Shown one piece after another: positions 1-8,943 of a stretch of DNA of 55,711 nt (position 1 is its first letter; each line of letters opens with the position of its first letter). Made by a program: the position numbers and the translations under genes. Under the pieces are notes generated by a model. It ran no database searches. It worked only from the letters and a program-made list of their open reading frames with translations, and had not been told where the DNA came from. The DNA is taken from assembly GCA_029263215.1 (NCBI GenBank), contig JAJCXY010000127.1, positions 1 to 55,711 of the forward strand. The letters run 5' to 3'. Source of the DNA: Acidimicrobiales bacterium. GTDB lineage: Bacteria > Actinomycetota > Acidimicrobiia > Acidimicrobiales > Aldehydirespiratoraceae.

Positions 1-2046
1 GTCCTGCCCGCCCGCTACCCCAACCTGCTGGTCAATGGCAGCCAGGGCATCGCGGTGGGTATGGCCACCAACATCCCGCCCCACAACCTCAACGAGGTGT
101 GCGATGCGGTCACCCACCTGCTCCTCAACCCCGACGCCACCGTCGATGATCTGATGGAACACGTCCGCGGCCCCGACTTCCCCACCGGCGGTCAGATCCT
201 CGGCCGTGTCGGCATCGAGTCGGCCTACCGCACCGGTAGGGGATCGGTGAAGATGAGGGCCACCACCGAACTACGCGAGACGGGTAATCGACGCGAGATC
301 GTGGTCACCGCCTTCCCGTATCAGGTTTCCGCGGGTGCGGTGGCTCGCAAAATCGTCGACCTGGTGCGCAACAACGACCTCGACGGGATCTCCAACGTCA
401 ACGACGAGTCCTCCGGCGACGACACCCGCTTCGTCATCACCCTCAAGCGTGACGCCAACCCCGAGGTGGTGCTCAACAACCTCTGGAAGAGCACGCCACT
501 TCAGAGCAGTTTCGGCGTCAACATGGTGGCCCTGGTGGGCGGCGTTCCTCGCACCCTCAACCTCCGCGACGCCCTGGTGGCCTATGTCGAGCACCAGCTC
601 GAAGTAATCACCCGCCGCTCGGAGTTCCGTCTCACCAAGGCGCTCGGCCGGCTCCACATCGTCGAGGGCCTCCTGAAGGCCCTCGATCTCATCGATGAGA
701 TCATCACCGCGATTCGAGCCAGCGACGACCGTGCGGCCGCCCGGGGCGCTCTCATGGCCACACCGTTCGACTTCTCAGAGGAGCAGGCGGTCCATATTCT
801 CGACATGACCCTCGGGCGACTCACCCGTCTCGGCCGTGAGGAGCTCGACATCGAGGCGGCTGAACTGCGCGAAACCATCGCCGCCCTCGAAGCGATCCTC
901 GGCGACGATGCCAGCCTCAGGGCGGTCATCGTCGAAGAGCTGTCGGAGATCAGGGCGAAGTTCGGCGAGGATCGTCGCTCTGTCCTGGAAATCGATCCCG
1001 GCGAGTTCGACATCGAAGACCTCATCGACGACGACGACCTCGTCTTCACGATGTCGGCCTCGGGCTACGTCAAGACGGTGCCGGCGGAGGAGTTTCGGGC
1101 CCAGGGCCGCGGCGGCCGCGGTATTGCGGGAGCCAAGCTCAAGGACGAAGACACCGTCACCCACCTCATCCAGACCACCGCCCACTCGTTCCTGTTGTTC
1201 TTTTCCACCAGGGGACGGGTCTATCGCCTGAAGGCCCACGAGGTACCGGTGTCGTCGCGCACCGCACGCGGCACCGCGATCGTCAACCTGCTGGCCCTTC
1301 AGCCCGACGAAGAGATCCAGGCGATCATCGACACCCGCGACTACGAGACCAACCGTTATCTCTTCTTCGCCACCGCCAAGGGGCGGGTGAAGAAGACCCG
1401 CTTCAACGCCTACGACAATTCGAGGCAGGCGGGGCTCATCGCGGTGAAACTCAACGACGACGACAGCCTGGTGGAGGTAATTCCCACCAACGGCGTCTAC
1501 GACATCCTGCTGTCGTCGAAGCTCGGCCAGACCATCCGGTTCCACGAGGACCAGGTTCGCGAGATGGGTCGCAACGCCGCCGGAGTGATCGGTCTCAAGT
1601 TCAAGAAGCCCGGCGATGCGGTGGTGGCTTGCGACATCGCCCGTGAGCGCACGACCCTGCTGCATGTCACCGAGTCGGGATACGGCAAGCGAACCCCCGT
1701 CGAGGAGTATCCCGTAAAGGGCCGCAGCGGGATGGGTGTGGTCGGGATCAAGGTCACCCCGGAGCGAGGGTCGGTGGTGGGCACCCTGGTTGTCGACGAC
1801 GACGACGAGATTCTCGCCGTCACCCGCAACGGTGTGCTGATCCGCACATCCGTGGCCGACATCTCGGTGCAGGGTCGTTCAGCGAGCGGGGTGAAGGTGA
1901 TCACCCCCGACGACGAAGACTCGGTCGCCTCGATCGCCCTCATGAGTCTTTCCGACGATGATGATGATGCCGAGGAAGGCGAAGGCGATACCGACGTCGA
2001 GTCCACCGATACCGATACTGTCGCCGAGGCGCCGCCGGAGACCTGA
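1..2046 (+). CDS. gyrA: DNA gyrase subunit A, 3' part
   Basis: GyrA is the breakage-reunion subunit of DNA gyrase, which with GyrB introduces negative supercoils. The window starts inside the gene: frame 1 is open from base 1 and reads straight into [20 protein letters not shown], a GyrA signature. By comparison with E. coli GyrA roughly the first 155 residues are missing, including the active-site tyrosine. The tower and coiled-coil part is followed by the C-terminal beta-pinwheel, which begins near base 1030. The GyrA box, QGRGGRG, needed for DNA wrapping, is at about 1102-1122. The protein ends in a strongly acidic tail rich in Asp, Glu and Thr. The next gene begins 72 bases downstream on the same strand. 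Confidence 0.98.
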   Translation, partial: VLPARYPNLLVNGSQGIAVGMATNIPPHNLNEVCDAVTHLLLNPDATVDDLMEHVRGPDFPTGGQILGRVGIESAYRTGRGSVKMRATTELRETGNRREIVVTAFPYQVSAGAVARKIVDLVRNNDLDGISNVNDESSGDDTRFVITLKRDANPEVVLNNLWKSTPLQSSFGVNMVALVGGVPRTLNLRDALVAYVEHQLEVITRRSEFRLTKALGRLHIVEGLLKALDLIDEIITAIRASDDRAAARGALMATPFDFSEEQAVHILDMTLGRLTRLGREELDIEAAELRETIAALEAILGDDASLRAVIVEELSEIRAKFGEDRRSVLEIDPGEFDIEDLIDDDDLVFTMSASGYVKTVPAEEFRAQGRGGRGIAGAKLKDEDTVTHLIQTTAHSFLLFFSTRGRVYRLKAHEVPVSSRTARGTAIVNLLALQPDEEIQAIIDTRDYETNRYLFFATAKGRVKKTRFNAYDNSRQAGLIAVKLNDDDSLVEVIPTNGVYDILLSSKLGQTIRFHEDQVREMGRNAAGVIGLKFKKPGDAVVACDIARERTTLLHVTESGYGKRTPVEEYPVKGRSGMGVVGIKVTPERGSVVGTLVVDDDDEILAVTRNGVLIRTSVADISVQGRSASGVKVITPDDEDSVASIALMSLSDDDDDAEEGEGDTDVESTDTDTVAEAPPET

Positions 2047-2118
2047 TCGACCCGGCTGAGTCCTCCGCTCCTGGCCGACCGAACACTTCCCCCCAACCGA
2101 ACGACCCAGGGGAAGCCG

Positions 2119-2463
2119 ATGACCAATACACCTACTCGCAATGCAAGCGAACGCGGCCAGGCCGTACCGCTGATGATGCTCGTGGTGCTCACCGCGCTCA
2201 CCCTGATCCTGGCGGTGGCTCGGGTGGCGCCCCTGGTCGACGATTCGGCTCGGGCCCGCACCGCCGCCGATGCGGCTGCTCTGGCCGGCGCCGCCGAGGG
2301 TAGGTCCGCGGCGGAGCGTTATGCCCGGTTGAATGGTGGTGAGCTGGTTGGTTTCGAGGCATCGGGAGCCACCGTCACTGCCACGGTTGGGGTGGGGGAG
2401 GCGAGCGCAACGGCGCGTGCTAGCGCCTGGGTCGTATGGGTACCCGAAGATGGGCGAGACTGA
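2119..2463 (+). CDS. TadE/TadG-like small membrane protein
   Basis: This 114-residue protein has a short N-terminal head ending in ERGQAVPL, a single hydrophobic segment at about residues 17-34, then ADAAALAGA and a short extracytoplasmic tail. That layout is typical of the pseudopilin-like TadE/TadG proteins of actinobacterial Flp/Tad loci, which sit in the membrane and help assemble type IVc pili. A purine-rich AGGGGAAG lies just before the ATG. No other tad gene is visible in the window, so a role in pilus assembly is only suggested by sequence. The following deacylase gene starts 4 bases after its stop, so the two may be cotranscribed. Confidence 0.7.
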   Translation: MTNTPTRNASERGQAVPLMMLVVLTALTLILAVARVAPLVDDSARARTAADAAALAGAAEGRSAAERYARLNGGELVGFEASGATVTATVGVGEASATARASAWVVWVPEDGRD

Positions 2464-2467
2464 ACCG

Positions 2468-3946
2468 ATGCCCAACTCTTGTGTGATCCGCAACGCCACC
2501 GTCTTCGATGGGTCGGGGGGTGCACCCTTCCCGGCCGATGTGTTGATGGAAGGCCAGTTCATCGCCGAGATCGGAACTGTCGGCGGCGGGGCAGAGGTTG
2601 AGTTCGACGCCACCGGGATGGCCCTCTCTCCCGGGTTCATCGACGTGCACACCCACGACGACTTCGCCGTCTTCGTTCACCCCGATATGAGTTTCAAGTC
2701 GCGCGGCGGGGTCACCACCTGCATCGTCGGCAATTGCGGGTTCGGGGCCGCGCCGTGGGAGGCCGCGTCGTCGATGGCGCGGATGTTTCACCCCGACGAC
2801 GACTTTCCCGTCTACGAGGGCTTCGCCGGTTACCTGGGCCACCTCGATCGGCATCCCCCCGGCGTCAACATGGGTGTTCTCGCCGGCCACGGCACGATGC
2901 GGCTGGCGGCGATGGGCACCGAGCGGCGAGCACCCGACCCCAGCGAGATGCGAGAGATGAAGAACACCCTGGAAGAGGGGCTCGAGGCCGGCGTGTTGGG
3001 CATGTCCACCGGGCTCATCTACGAGCCGGGACGCCACGCGGCAACCGAGGAACTCATCGAAATCAGCTCGATCATGAGCGGGGTGGGTGGGATCTACGCG
3101 AGCCATATCCGCGATGAGGGCGCGGGCCTGCTCGATGCGGTGAGCGAGGCGATCCGGATAGGGGCCGAGGCCGATGTAACGGTGCAGATTTCCCACCACA
3201 AGGTCACGGGCCGGGCCAACTGGGGACTCGTGTCGGAGTCTCTCGGGCTCATCGAGGCTGCACAGAGGCAAGGCCAGGTCGTGCATGCCGATCAGTATCC
3301 CTACACCGCCGGGAGCACCTCATTGGCGGCTGTGGTGCAAAACGAGATGTTCGGCGACGAGGGCGGGTCTGAAGCCAGCGGCGACGACGTGGTCCTCGCC
3401 GCCTGCGCGGCCCGCCCCGAATGGGAGGGCCTGTCGATCGCAGCGCTGGCACAGCGGTGGGGCGTACTCGCGTCGGATGCGGCCGCCCGTGTGATCCAAG
3501 AGGATGCGGGTACGTCGGTGGTGATCCACATGATGAACGAATCAGATGTTCAGACGGTGCTGAGCCACCCGTCCACGATGATTGGTTCCGATGGCATCCC
3601 CACCCTCGATGGAAGGCCCCATCCTCGGCTCTACAACACCTTCGCAAGGGTGCTCGGCCACTATGGCCGAGAGTTGGGAGTGCTCTCGATGGCCGAGGCG
3701 ATCCGGCGGATGACGAGCTACTCCGCCGACGCGTTCGGGCTCGTGGGTCGCGGCCGCGTGGAAGTCGGTCACTACGCCGATCTGGTTGTGTTCGACCCCG
3801 AAACGGTGATCGATCGGGGCACCTTCGACGACCCCAACCACTATCCGGGTGGAATCAGCCAGGTGTTCGTCAACGGCACCGAGGTGGTTCGCGACGACGT
3901 CCATACCGGTGCCTTGCCCGGACACGGCCTGCGCCGCGCCGGCTGA
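2468..3946 (+). CDS. N-acyl-D-amino-acid deacylase family amidohydrolase
   Basis: A 492-residue member of the D-aminoacylase branch of the amidohydrolase superfamily, zinc-dependent enzymes that release D-amino acids from N-acyl-D-amino acids; the exact substrate cannot be read from sequence. It opens with the typical VIRNATVFDGSG strand. The metal-binding SPGFIDVHTHDDF is followed by CIVGNCGFGAAP, then ISHHKV and a late GSDGIP segment. The C-terminal domain ends with YADLVVFDPETV, as in this family. The frame is open further upstream, but the ATG at 2468 gives the normal family N-terminus and avoids overlap with the preceding gene; an ATG at 2450 is the alternative. It lies between gyrA and DUF3566, which are usually closer together. 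Confidence 0.88.
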   Translation: MPNSCVIRNATVFDGSGGAPFPADVLMEGQFIAEIGTVGGGAEVEFDATGMALSPGFIDVHTHDDFAVFVHPDMSFKSRGGVTTCIVGNCGFGAAPWEAASSMARMFHPDDDFPVYEGFAGYLGHLDRHPPGVNMGVLAGHGTMRLAAMGTERRAPDPSEMREMKNTLEEGLEAGVLGMSTGLIYEPGRHAATEELIEISSIMSGVGGIYASHIRDEGAGLLDAVSEAIRIGAEADVTVQISHHKVTGRANWGLVSESLGLIEAAQRQGQVVHADQYPYTAGSTSLAAVVQNEMFGDEGGSEASGDDVVLAACAARPEWEGLSIAALAQRWGVLASDAAARVIQEDAGTSVVIHMMNESDVQTVLSHPSTMIGSDGIPTLDGRPHPRLYNTFARVLGHYGRELGVLSMAEAIRRMTSYSADAFGLVGRGRVEVGHYADLVVFDPETVIDRGTFDDPNHYPGGISQVFVNGTEVVRDDVHTGALPGHGLRRAG

Positions 3947-4024
3947 GATGCTGAACTCCCGCGGCGACGAAGAGCGAGGGTGAGGCAGTCCTTTGGTTCG
4001 CGTCCCGTACACTTCTCGTTGGCC

Positions 4025-4837
4025 ATGAGCGAACTTCCCGAGATCGACGACGCGATGTTCAAGCTCGCCTCAGGCGAGGAACTCGTGATGCCCGGAGCCG
4101 ACGAGCACGACGACCCCGGTGGTTTCGACGCGGGTGTCGATGTGCCCCTCGACGAGGCGGTCGCTGCTCCCGGGGCTACGCCGCCCCACATGATCCGGCC
4201 CACGATCTCCCGTCCAACCTGGCGCGATCGGCGTACCGCGGGCAAGCTCCGGGCCCGCAAGGTCCGTCGTCTCGTTCGCCACGTCGAGCCCTGGTCGGTC
4301 CTCAAGATCTCCTTGATCTTCTACTTCTGTCTCTGGGTGATCATGCTTATCGCCGGGGTGCTGCTGTGGAACCTCGCGGTCAGCTCCGGCACCGTCGACA
4401 ACATCGAGAAGTTCGTCACCGAACTGTTCGCGCTCGAGAGTTTCACCTTCAATGCCGATCAGATCTTCCGGGCCAGTGCAATTGGAGGTCTGGTGCTCGT
4501 GGTGGCCGGTTCCGGCTTCACGGTCTTGATGGCGGTGTTGTTCAACCTCATCAGCGATGTAACGGGAGGTATGCGCTTCACGGTGGTCGAGGAAGAGACG
4601 GCCCGCCCGCGGCCCAAGCGCATCCGTCCTCGTCGTGGCCTCATCGCTCGGGCCACCGGCGCCCAGATGCCGGCCGGTCCTCCTCCTGCTCAGTTGGCAC
4701 CCCAAGAGCCGGTTGAGTTCGAACTCCCCTTGGCCACCGAACAGTCGGTCACGGGTGAAGAGATCCCGATTCTGCCCACGAGCGAGTCTTCTGATGACGA
4801 CTCCGAAGAGGTGGCGACCACCCCGCCCGACCGGTAG
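4025..4837 (+). CDS. DUF3566 transmembrane protein
   Basis: A 270-residue protein with a soluble acidic N-terminal part of about 90 residues, then the DUF3566 core. Two membrane segments lie near residues 96-117 and 152-175, joined by an extracytoplasmic loop containing FVTELFALESFTF. The C-terminal tail is Pro-rich and then acidic. DUF3566 proteins are found next to gyrA and tRNA-Ile in most Actinobacteria; their function is unknown. I chose the ATG at 4025 over an in-frame start at 3980 because a TACACT minus-10-like hexamer at about 4008 would place transcription start near the later ATG. The gene is followed 14 bases downstream by tRNA-Ile. Confidence 0.9.
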   Translation: MSELPEIDDAMFKLASGEELVMPGADEHDDPGGFDAGVDVPLDEAVAAPGATPPHMIRPTISRPTWRDRRTAGKLRARKVRRLVRHVEPWSVLKISLIFYFCLWVIMLIAGVLLWNLAVSSGTVDNIEKFVTELFALESFTFNADQIFRASAIGGLVLVVAGSGFTVLMAVLFNLISDVTGGMRFTVVEEETARPRPKRIRPRRGLIARATGAQMPAGPPPAQLAPQEPVEFELPLATEQSVTGEEIPILPTSESSDDDSEEVATTPPDR

Positions 4838-4851
4838 CGTGTTCGCCTCAC

Positions 4852-4925
<74 letters not shown>

Positions 4926-4974
4926 CGCTCCGTGTCCCTGCTCGACTGGCATCTGGTCGAGGCGATGGGGCAGG

Positions 4975-5154
4975 GTGAGCACTCGAGCATCGGAGGCAGA
5001 GTTGGGCGGAGGACTGGTCACCCTGATTCGCCGGAGCTTGGTGGCGGTGGGCGCGGGGATAGCTGTCGCGGCCGCGATTCGGGTGAGAGGAAGCGGGGGC
5101 GTTCCGCCCCAGACCGGAGGCTGGCGAGAGCTCCGAGGCGATGATCTCAGCTGA
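4975..5154 (+). CDS. Possible 59-residue membrane-associated small protein
   Basis: A short GTG-initiated frame fills most of the 247-base gap between tRNA-Ile and the next gene. Its product has a polar start, a hydrophobic stretch around residues 14-35 (VTLIRRSLVAVGAGIAVAAA), a Gly/Pro linker, and ends with GGWRELRGDDLS. Third-position GC is high, as in real genes of this window, and the stop lies 18 bases before the ATG of the next gene. I do not recognise the family. Short proteins ending in a tryptophan-containing acidic motif do occur near gyrA/tRNA-Ile loci of Actinobacteria, but that comparison is from memory. It could still be a chance frame. Confidence 0.4.
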   Translation: MSTRASEAELGGGLVTLIRRSLVAVGAGIAVAAAIRVRGSGGVPPQTGGWRELRGDDLS

Positions 5155-5172
5155 GCAGGCAGTCTTGACACC

Positions 5173-6165
5173 ATGACCAGGGTCGTGCTTTTCGGCGCGG
5201 GAGCCACCGGCGCTCGTGTCGCTCGCCAGCTCCGTTCGAGCGGGCGGGTCGACACCGTGGAGATCCGCGACCCCGAACCGGCGCGCCTGCATCGACTCGT
5301 CGATTCACTCGTCGACGGTGCCGAGGCGGGCGGTGGCCGCTCCATCGAATCCGATACCGCGGCTGTGGTGATAGCCACCCCGCCGGGGACCCAGGTGGCA
5401 ATCGCCCGGCGAGCGGTTCATGCCGCCGTGCCGGTCATCACCACCTCGAATCAGACGTCGGAAGTCCGGCGCCTGCTCGAACTCGATCAGGAGGCGCGCT
5501 ACCACTCGGTCCCCGCTGTGATCGGGGCAGGATTCATGCCGGGGCTCACCTGCCTGCTCGCCAGCCATGGGGCGCGGGAGTTTGATGAGGTCGATGAGAT
5601 CCACGTCGCCAAGATGGGAACCGGTGGTCCGTCCTGCGCTCGCCAGCACCATCGCGCCCTTAGTTCCACCGGGATTGACTGGCGCGACGGGCGGTGGACG
5701 TCGCGCACGGGGGGATCGGGCCGGGAACTCGTCTGGTTCCCCGATCCTGTGGGAGGCCGCGATTGTTATCGGGCGGCCATGCCCGACGCTCTGCTGCTCG
5801 TGCCCCACTTCCCGGGAGTCCAGCGCGTCACCGCCCGCCAGGCTGCCACCCGTCGAGATCGGCTCACCGCTCCTCTGCCGATGTTGCGTCGGCCCCATCC
5901 CGAGGGTGGGATCGGAGGTATTCGTGTCGAGCTCCGCGGCCGCGTCGGCGTAGAGCGCCGCGTCGTGGTGTTGGGAGCCATCGAGCGTCCTGCAGTTGCC
6001 GCTGGTGCCATGGCGGCCACGGTGACGCTTCGGGCGGTGAACGGTGGCCTTGTTCCCGGGGCGTACGGGCTTGCCGCGCTCGACAACCCCGTCGAGTTGC
6101 TGAGCTCGCTGGCGTCACGGGGGGTCAAGCCAGAACGCTTCGAGGGTGCGTCCACCTTCGTCTGA
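5173..6165 (+). CDS. Saccharopine-dehydrogenase-like NAD(P)-binding protein
   Basis: The 330-residue product begins with a Rossmann fold: VVLFGAGATGARVARQL at residues 4-20, an acidic residue at the end of the second strand (VEIRDPE), and VVIATPPGTQ. The middle segment VPAVIGAGFMPGLTCLLA resembles the saccharopine-dehydrogenase/homospermidine-synthase family, in which NAD(P)-dependent oxidoreductases act on amino-acid-like substrates. The C-terminal half carries an alpha/beta domain ending with VNGGLVPGAYGLAAL. Nothing in the sequence or neighbourhood identifies the substrate. The gene stands alone on the plus strand between the small ORF and the sigma factor gene. Confidence 0.72.
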   Translation: MTRVVLFGAGATGARVARQLRSSGRVDTVEIRDPEPARLHRLVDSLVDGAEAGGGRSIESDTAAVVIATPPGTQVAIARRAVHAAVPVITTSNQTSEVRRLLELDQEARYHSVPAVIGAGFMPGLTCLLASHGAREFDEVDEIHVAKMGTGGPSCARQHHRALSSTGIDWRDGRWTSRTGGSGRELVWFPDPVGGRDCYRAAMPDALLLVPHFPGVQRVTARQAATRRDRLTAPLPMLRRPHPEGGIGGIRVELRGRVGVERRVVVLGAIERPAVAAGAMAATVTLRAVNGGLVPGAYGLAALDNPVELLSSLASRGVKPERFEGASTFV

Positions 6166-6271
6166 TCGACCAGATGGGCCAAAGAGGCCATCAAGTCGGC
6201 TCCGTTCTCGACCGAAACCTCTCAGAAGCGACGGCGATATGGGCGTATCAGATCATTTATCGAGAAATTCC

Positions 6272-6299
6272 TAAAGGTCGCTCGCGAACCTGCCGAAAC
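6272..6299 (+). promoter_or_regulatory. Sigma-28-type promoter candidate upstream of the sigma factor gene
   Basis: TAAA at 6272-6275 and GCCGAAAC at 6292-6299 are separated by 16 bases. The known FliA/WhiG consensus is TAAA, 15-16 bases, GCCGATAA. The element lies about 60 bases before the start codon of a FliA/WhiG-family sigma gene, in a stretch that is more AT-rich than its surroundings, so positive autoregulation is plausible. It matches 10 of 12 conserved positions by eye. Confidence 0.45.
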
Positions 6300-6362
6300 T
6301 CTCTCCGCTGGAAGAAGTGCGCAATTGAGCGTGCTTTGTAAACCCGAGGGAGAGAACGGGCG

Positions 6363-7313
6363 ATGAATCAGGGCGACAACGAACAGAGGATGCGGACCAC
6401 ACGAGCCAGCCGGCGTCGGGTGAGGCCGTCGCAAGGCGCAGGATCGATGGATGCTGATCTTGCCGAAATGATCGAGCACAATCTGCCCCTGGTGAAGCAC
6501 ATCGTGTTCCAGGTTGCAGTGCACTTCCCCCGCCACGTCGATCGCGACGAACTGGCTCGAGCCGGAGCACTCGGACTCGTGGAAGCCGCTCGTCGCTACG
6601 ACGAAGATCGTGGCGTCCCCTTCGAACGCTTCGCCGCCCAGCGGATCCGCGGTGCCATTCTCGACGCTGTTCGTGCCGCCGACTGGGCACCCCGGTCGGT
6701 TCGCAACCTCGCCCGCCAGCTCGAAAACGCCGAGCAGCGTCTCGCCACCGAACTGGGCCGAGTGCCCAATAAGGAAGAGATGGCCGATGCGCTCGGAATG
6801 AACCAGACCGAACTCAACCGGCTCCAGGACCGCATGTTCCGCAGTGTCGTTCTCGCTCTCGAACACGAGACCAACGACGAGGTCGAGAAGGATCTCACCC
6901 TTGTGGATGTATTGGTCGACCAGAGCTCGATCGAGCCCTCAGCGGAGCTCGAAACGCGGGAACTGCACGGCTATCTCCGTGATGCGATCTCCCTGCTGCC
7001 TGAGAGGCACCGCCTTGTCGTGGTCGGCTACTTCCTGGAGGGTCGAACCTCCCAGGAGCTCGCCGACTTCCTCGGAGTCACCGAGTCCAGGATCTCCCAG
7101 CTGCGCTCGGAATCACTGTTGATGCTCCAGGAGGGGATCGAAGCCCAGTACCTCGGAGATTCTCCGGAGCCCTGCGATGTCACCGGACGGGTCGCTCGCC
7201 GCAAGGCCACCTATGCCAAGGGCATCGGTGAGGCATCAGAGTTCGCCGATCGGATGCAACAGATCAATCTGATCGAGTCCGACGCTCCCGCGATCGTCGG
7301 TCTTTCGTTCTGA
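6363..7313 (+). CDS. RNA polymerase sigma factor, FliA/WhiG (sigma-28) family
   Basis: A 316-residue group 3 sigma factor. Region 2 starts near residue 38 (NLPLVKHIVFQVA) and contains DELARAGALGLVEAARRYD and the promoter-melting segment FAAQRIRGAILDAVRAADWAPRSVR in its typical FliA/WhiG form. Region 3 follows with LGRVPNKEEMADALGM, and region 4 with LLPERHRLVVVGYFLEG and an HTH at VTESRISQLRSE. A tail of about 50 residues after region 4 is unusual. In other bacteria this family directs flagellar or developmental genes; no flagellar gene is in the window. AGGGAGAGAACGGGCG upstream gives a good ribosome binding site for the ATG at 6363. A sigma-28-like promoter lies upstream. Confidence 0.93.
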   Translation: MNQGDNEQRMRTTRASRRRVRPSQGAGSMDADLAEMIEHNLPLVKHIVFQVAVHFPRHVDRDELARAGALGLVEAARRYDEDRGVPFERFAAQRIRGAILDAVRAADWAPRSVRNLARQLENAEQRLATELGRVPNKEEMADALGMNQTELNRLQDRMFRSVVLALEHETNDEVEKDLTLVDVLVDQSSIEPSAELETRELHGYLRDAISLLPERHRLVVVGYFLEGRTSQELADFLGVTESRISQLRSESLLMLQEGIEAQYLGDSPEPCDVTGRVARRKATYAKGIGEASEFADRMQQINLIESDAPAIVGLSF

Positions 7314-7325
7314 GATGAACTCCTT

Positions 7326-7347
7326 CTCCGGCCCCGCGGGGCCGGAG
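7326..7347. terminator. Bidirectional hairpin between convergent genes
   Basis: A perfect inverted repeat, CTCCGGCCCC with GGGGCCGGAG, has only a GC dinucleotide between its arms. It sits in the 56-base gap between the stops of the sigma factor gene and hisN, which converge. No strong T-tract follows, so it is a GC-rich stem that may stop transcription from both sides with less than ideal intrinsic strength. Confidence 0.65.
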
Positions 7348-7369
7348 GAGCAAGGTCGTTTCCCTCTGT

Positions 7370-8155
7370 TCACACGGCGGTGTCGTTGAGCAGGCCGATC
7401 AAGGGGTCGTGGATCTTGCCGTTGGTGGCCACGCCGGAGCCGCCGCGCCATGCCTCGGGTCCTTCGGAACCATCGAGGGTGCTGAAGCGGCCACCGGCTT
7501 CGGCGATGATTACCGCGATGGGAGCGACGTCCCACGGGTTGGCAAGAGGATCTACCATGGCCTCGGCGCGGCCGGTGGCGACCAGCGCGTAGCCGTAGGC
7601 ATCGCCCCACGTTCGAAGAAGGGTGGGGCTGGAGAGCACACGCTGCAGCATCTGGTCGGGCCAGTACCCGAAACCACTGGTCATCACAGCCGCGCCGTCG
7701 AGTGTGGCCCGCTCGCTCACGCGGCAGGGTTCGCCGTCTCGAAAACAACCGAGTCCGCGGCCGGCCCACACCGTTTCATCGAGACCGGGCAGGTGGATGA
7801 CCCCGATCGCCGGACCATGTTCGTCGACCAGGGCCAGCAGGGTGGAGTAGAGGGGGACCCCTCGGGTGAAGGCCTTGGTGCCATCGATCGGATCGATCAC
7901 CCAGGTGAGGTTCGAGGTGCCTTCGCGGTCGCCGTGCTCCTCACCGAGGATCCCGTCGGCAGGGAATTCCTCGGCGATCCGCTCGCGGATGAGGGTCTCC
8001 GCCGCGAGATCGGCGGCGGTCACCGGCGATCCGTCGTGCTTGTGATCAACGGTGAGCTCAGTGCTCTGGAACCATTCGAGGGTGAGGGTGCCGGCCTCTC
8101 GTGCGAGGGCCACTGCGAAGTCGAGCAGTTCAGGATCGGCGGGAGGTGGGGTCAT
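7370..8155 (-). CDS. hisN: Histidinol-phosphatase, inositol monophosphatase family
   Basis: A 261-residue magnesium-dependent phosphatase of the inositol-monophosphatase superfamily. Metal ligands are visible in GEEHG, WVIDPIDGTKAF and the late NPWDVAPIAVIIAEAGG. The RGVPLYSTLLAL segment following the DPIDGTK motif and WGDAYGYALVATGRAEAMV match the actinobacterial HisN type, which removes phosphate from histidinol phosphate in histidine synthesis; a general inositol or sugar phosphatase cannot be excluded because no other his gene is nearby. The ATG at 8155 overlaps the stop of the upstream DUF1295 gene as ATGA, which fixes the start and indicates translational coupling. It is the last gene of a three-gene minus-strand operon. 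Confidence 0.85.
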   Translation of the reverse strand: MTPPPADPELLDFAVALAREAGTLTLEWFQSTELTVDHKHDGSPVTAADLAAETLIRERIAEEFPADGILGEEHGDREGTSNLTWVIDPIDGTKAFTRGVPLYSTLLALVDEHGPAIGVIHLPGLDETVWAGRGLGCFRDGEPCRVSERATLDGAAVMTSGFGYWPDQMLQRVLSSPTLLRTWGDAYGYALVATGRAEAMVDPLANPWDVAPIAVIIAEAGGRFSTLDGSEGPEAWRGGSGVATNGKIHDPLIGLLNDTAV

Positions 8156-8943
8156 CGTGCTCGGGGTGATTTTGGTGGTCGGGGAATGAACGCTGATGTG
8201 CGCGCGGCGTAGTCGTCGTAGCCCTCGTGCCGCCGCCGGAGCCCTCGCTCGAGGATGGGTATGCCGGAGAATCTGAGCAGGAGCAACGACATGAGGAGGG
8301 GGCCGACGATGCCGATTCTGGCATCGGGGGTGTCGGCCGCCACCAGCCAGATCCCCCACCACACGCAGAAATCACCAAAATAGTTGGGGTGTCGCGTATA
8401 ACGCCACAGACCCCAGTCCATCACCTTGTTGTCGGTATCGGTGGCCCTGAACCGGGTGAGTTGGGAATCGCCGACCGCTTCGAAGAACAGGCCGATGCCC
8501 CAGATCACCACACCCACGACCGCGAGGGCTCTCACTCTTGGACCGGATGGGGTCATCGCGAGCTGGACCGGCAGCGACACGATCCAGATGAGCAGGCCCT
8601 GAAACAAGAACACGGTGAGCAGGCTGCGGATGGCGAAACCTTCGCCCGAGTTTCGCCGCATCGACCGATAGCGGTAGTCCTCCTCGCGCCCCCGACTCCG
8701 ACGCCAGAGGTGAAAGGAGAGCCGGATTCCCCAGATGGAGACCATGGTCACCAGGAGATCGGAACGATTCGCCTCACCATCACCGACCGCCCACGCCACC
8801 CAGCTCACCACCACGAATCCGATGCCCCAGAAGATGTCGACGATGCCGGCGTCGCGCCGCGGCAGGCTGATCAGCCAGGCCGCCACCATCAGCACCAGGA
8901 CCGCGAGCCCGGTGCTGGCGAGCACATCGGTGTGGCCGCTCAC
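8152..8943 (-). CDS. DUF1295 family membrane protein (steroid 5-alpha-reductase-like)
   Basis: A 263-residue polytopic protein with about six membrane segments. The first is VLASTGLAVLVLMVAAWLI near the N-terminus. The DUF1295 signature is seen in IVDIFWGIGFVVVSW and in LWRYTRHPNYFGDFCVWWGIW, the NADPH-binding part of the family related to steroid 5-alpha-reductases and isoprenylcysteine methyltransferases. The natural substrate is unknown and is probably a lipid. The GTG at 8943 overlaps the stop of the upstream acyltransferase as GTGA, and its own stop overlaps the ATG of hisN. The frame continues further upstream, but that part lies inside the acyltransferase gene and has no recognisable content. 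Confidence 0.85.
   Translation of the reverse strand: MSGHTDVLASTGLAVLVLMVAAWLISLPRRDAGIVDIFWGIGFVVVSWVAWAVGDGEANRSDLLVTMVSIWGIRLSFHLWRRSRGREEDYRYRSMRRNSGEGFAIRSLLTVFLFQGLLIWIVSLPVQLAMTPSGPRVRALAVVGVVIWGIGLFFEAVGDSQLTRFRATDTDNKVMDWGLWRYTRHPNYFGDFCVWWGIWLVAADTPDARIGIVGPLLMSLLLLRFSGIPILERGLRRRHEGYDDYAARTSAFIPRPPKSPRAR

Noticed and set aside
775..1665. 296-codon minus-strand frame inside gyrA
   Set aside because: Shadow of the gyrA coding frame.
5094..5111. GGGGCG/CGCCCC hairpin as tRNA-Ile terminator
   Set aside because: Only six pairs, no T-tract, and it falls within the 59-residue ORF.
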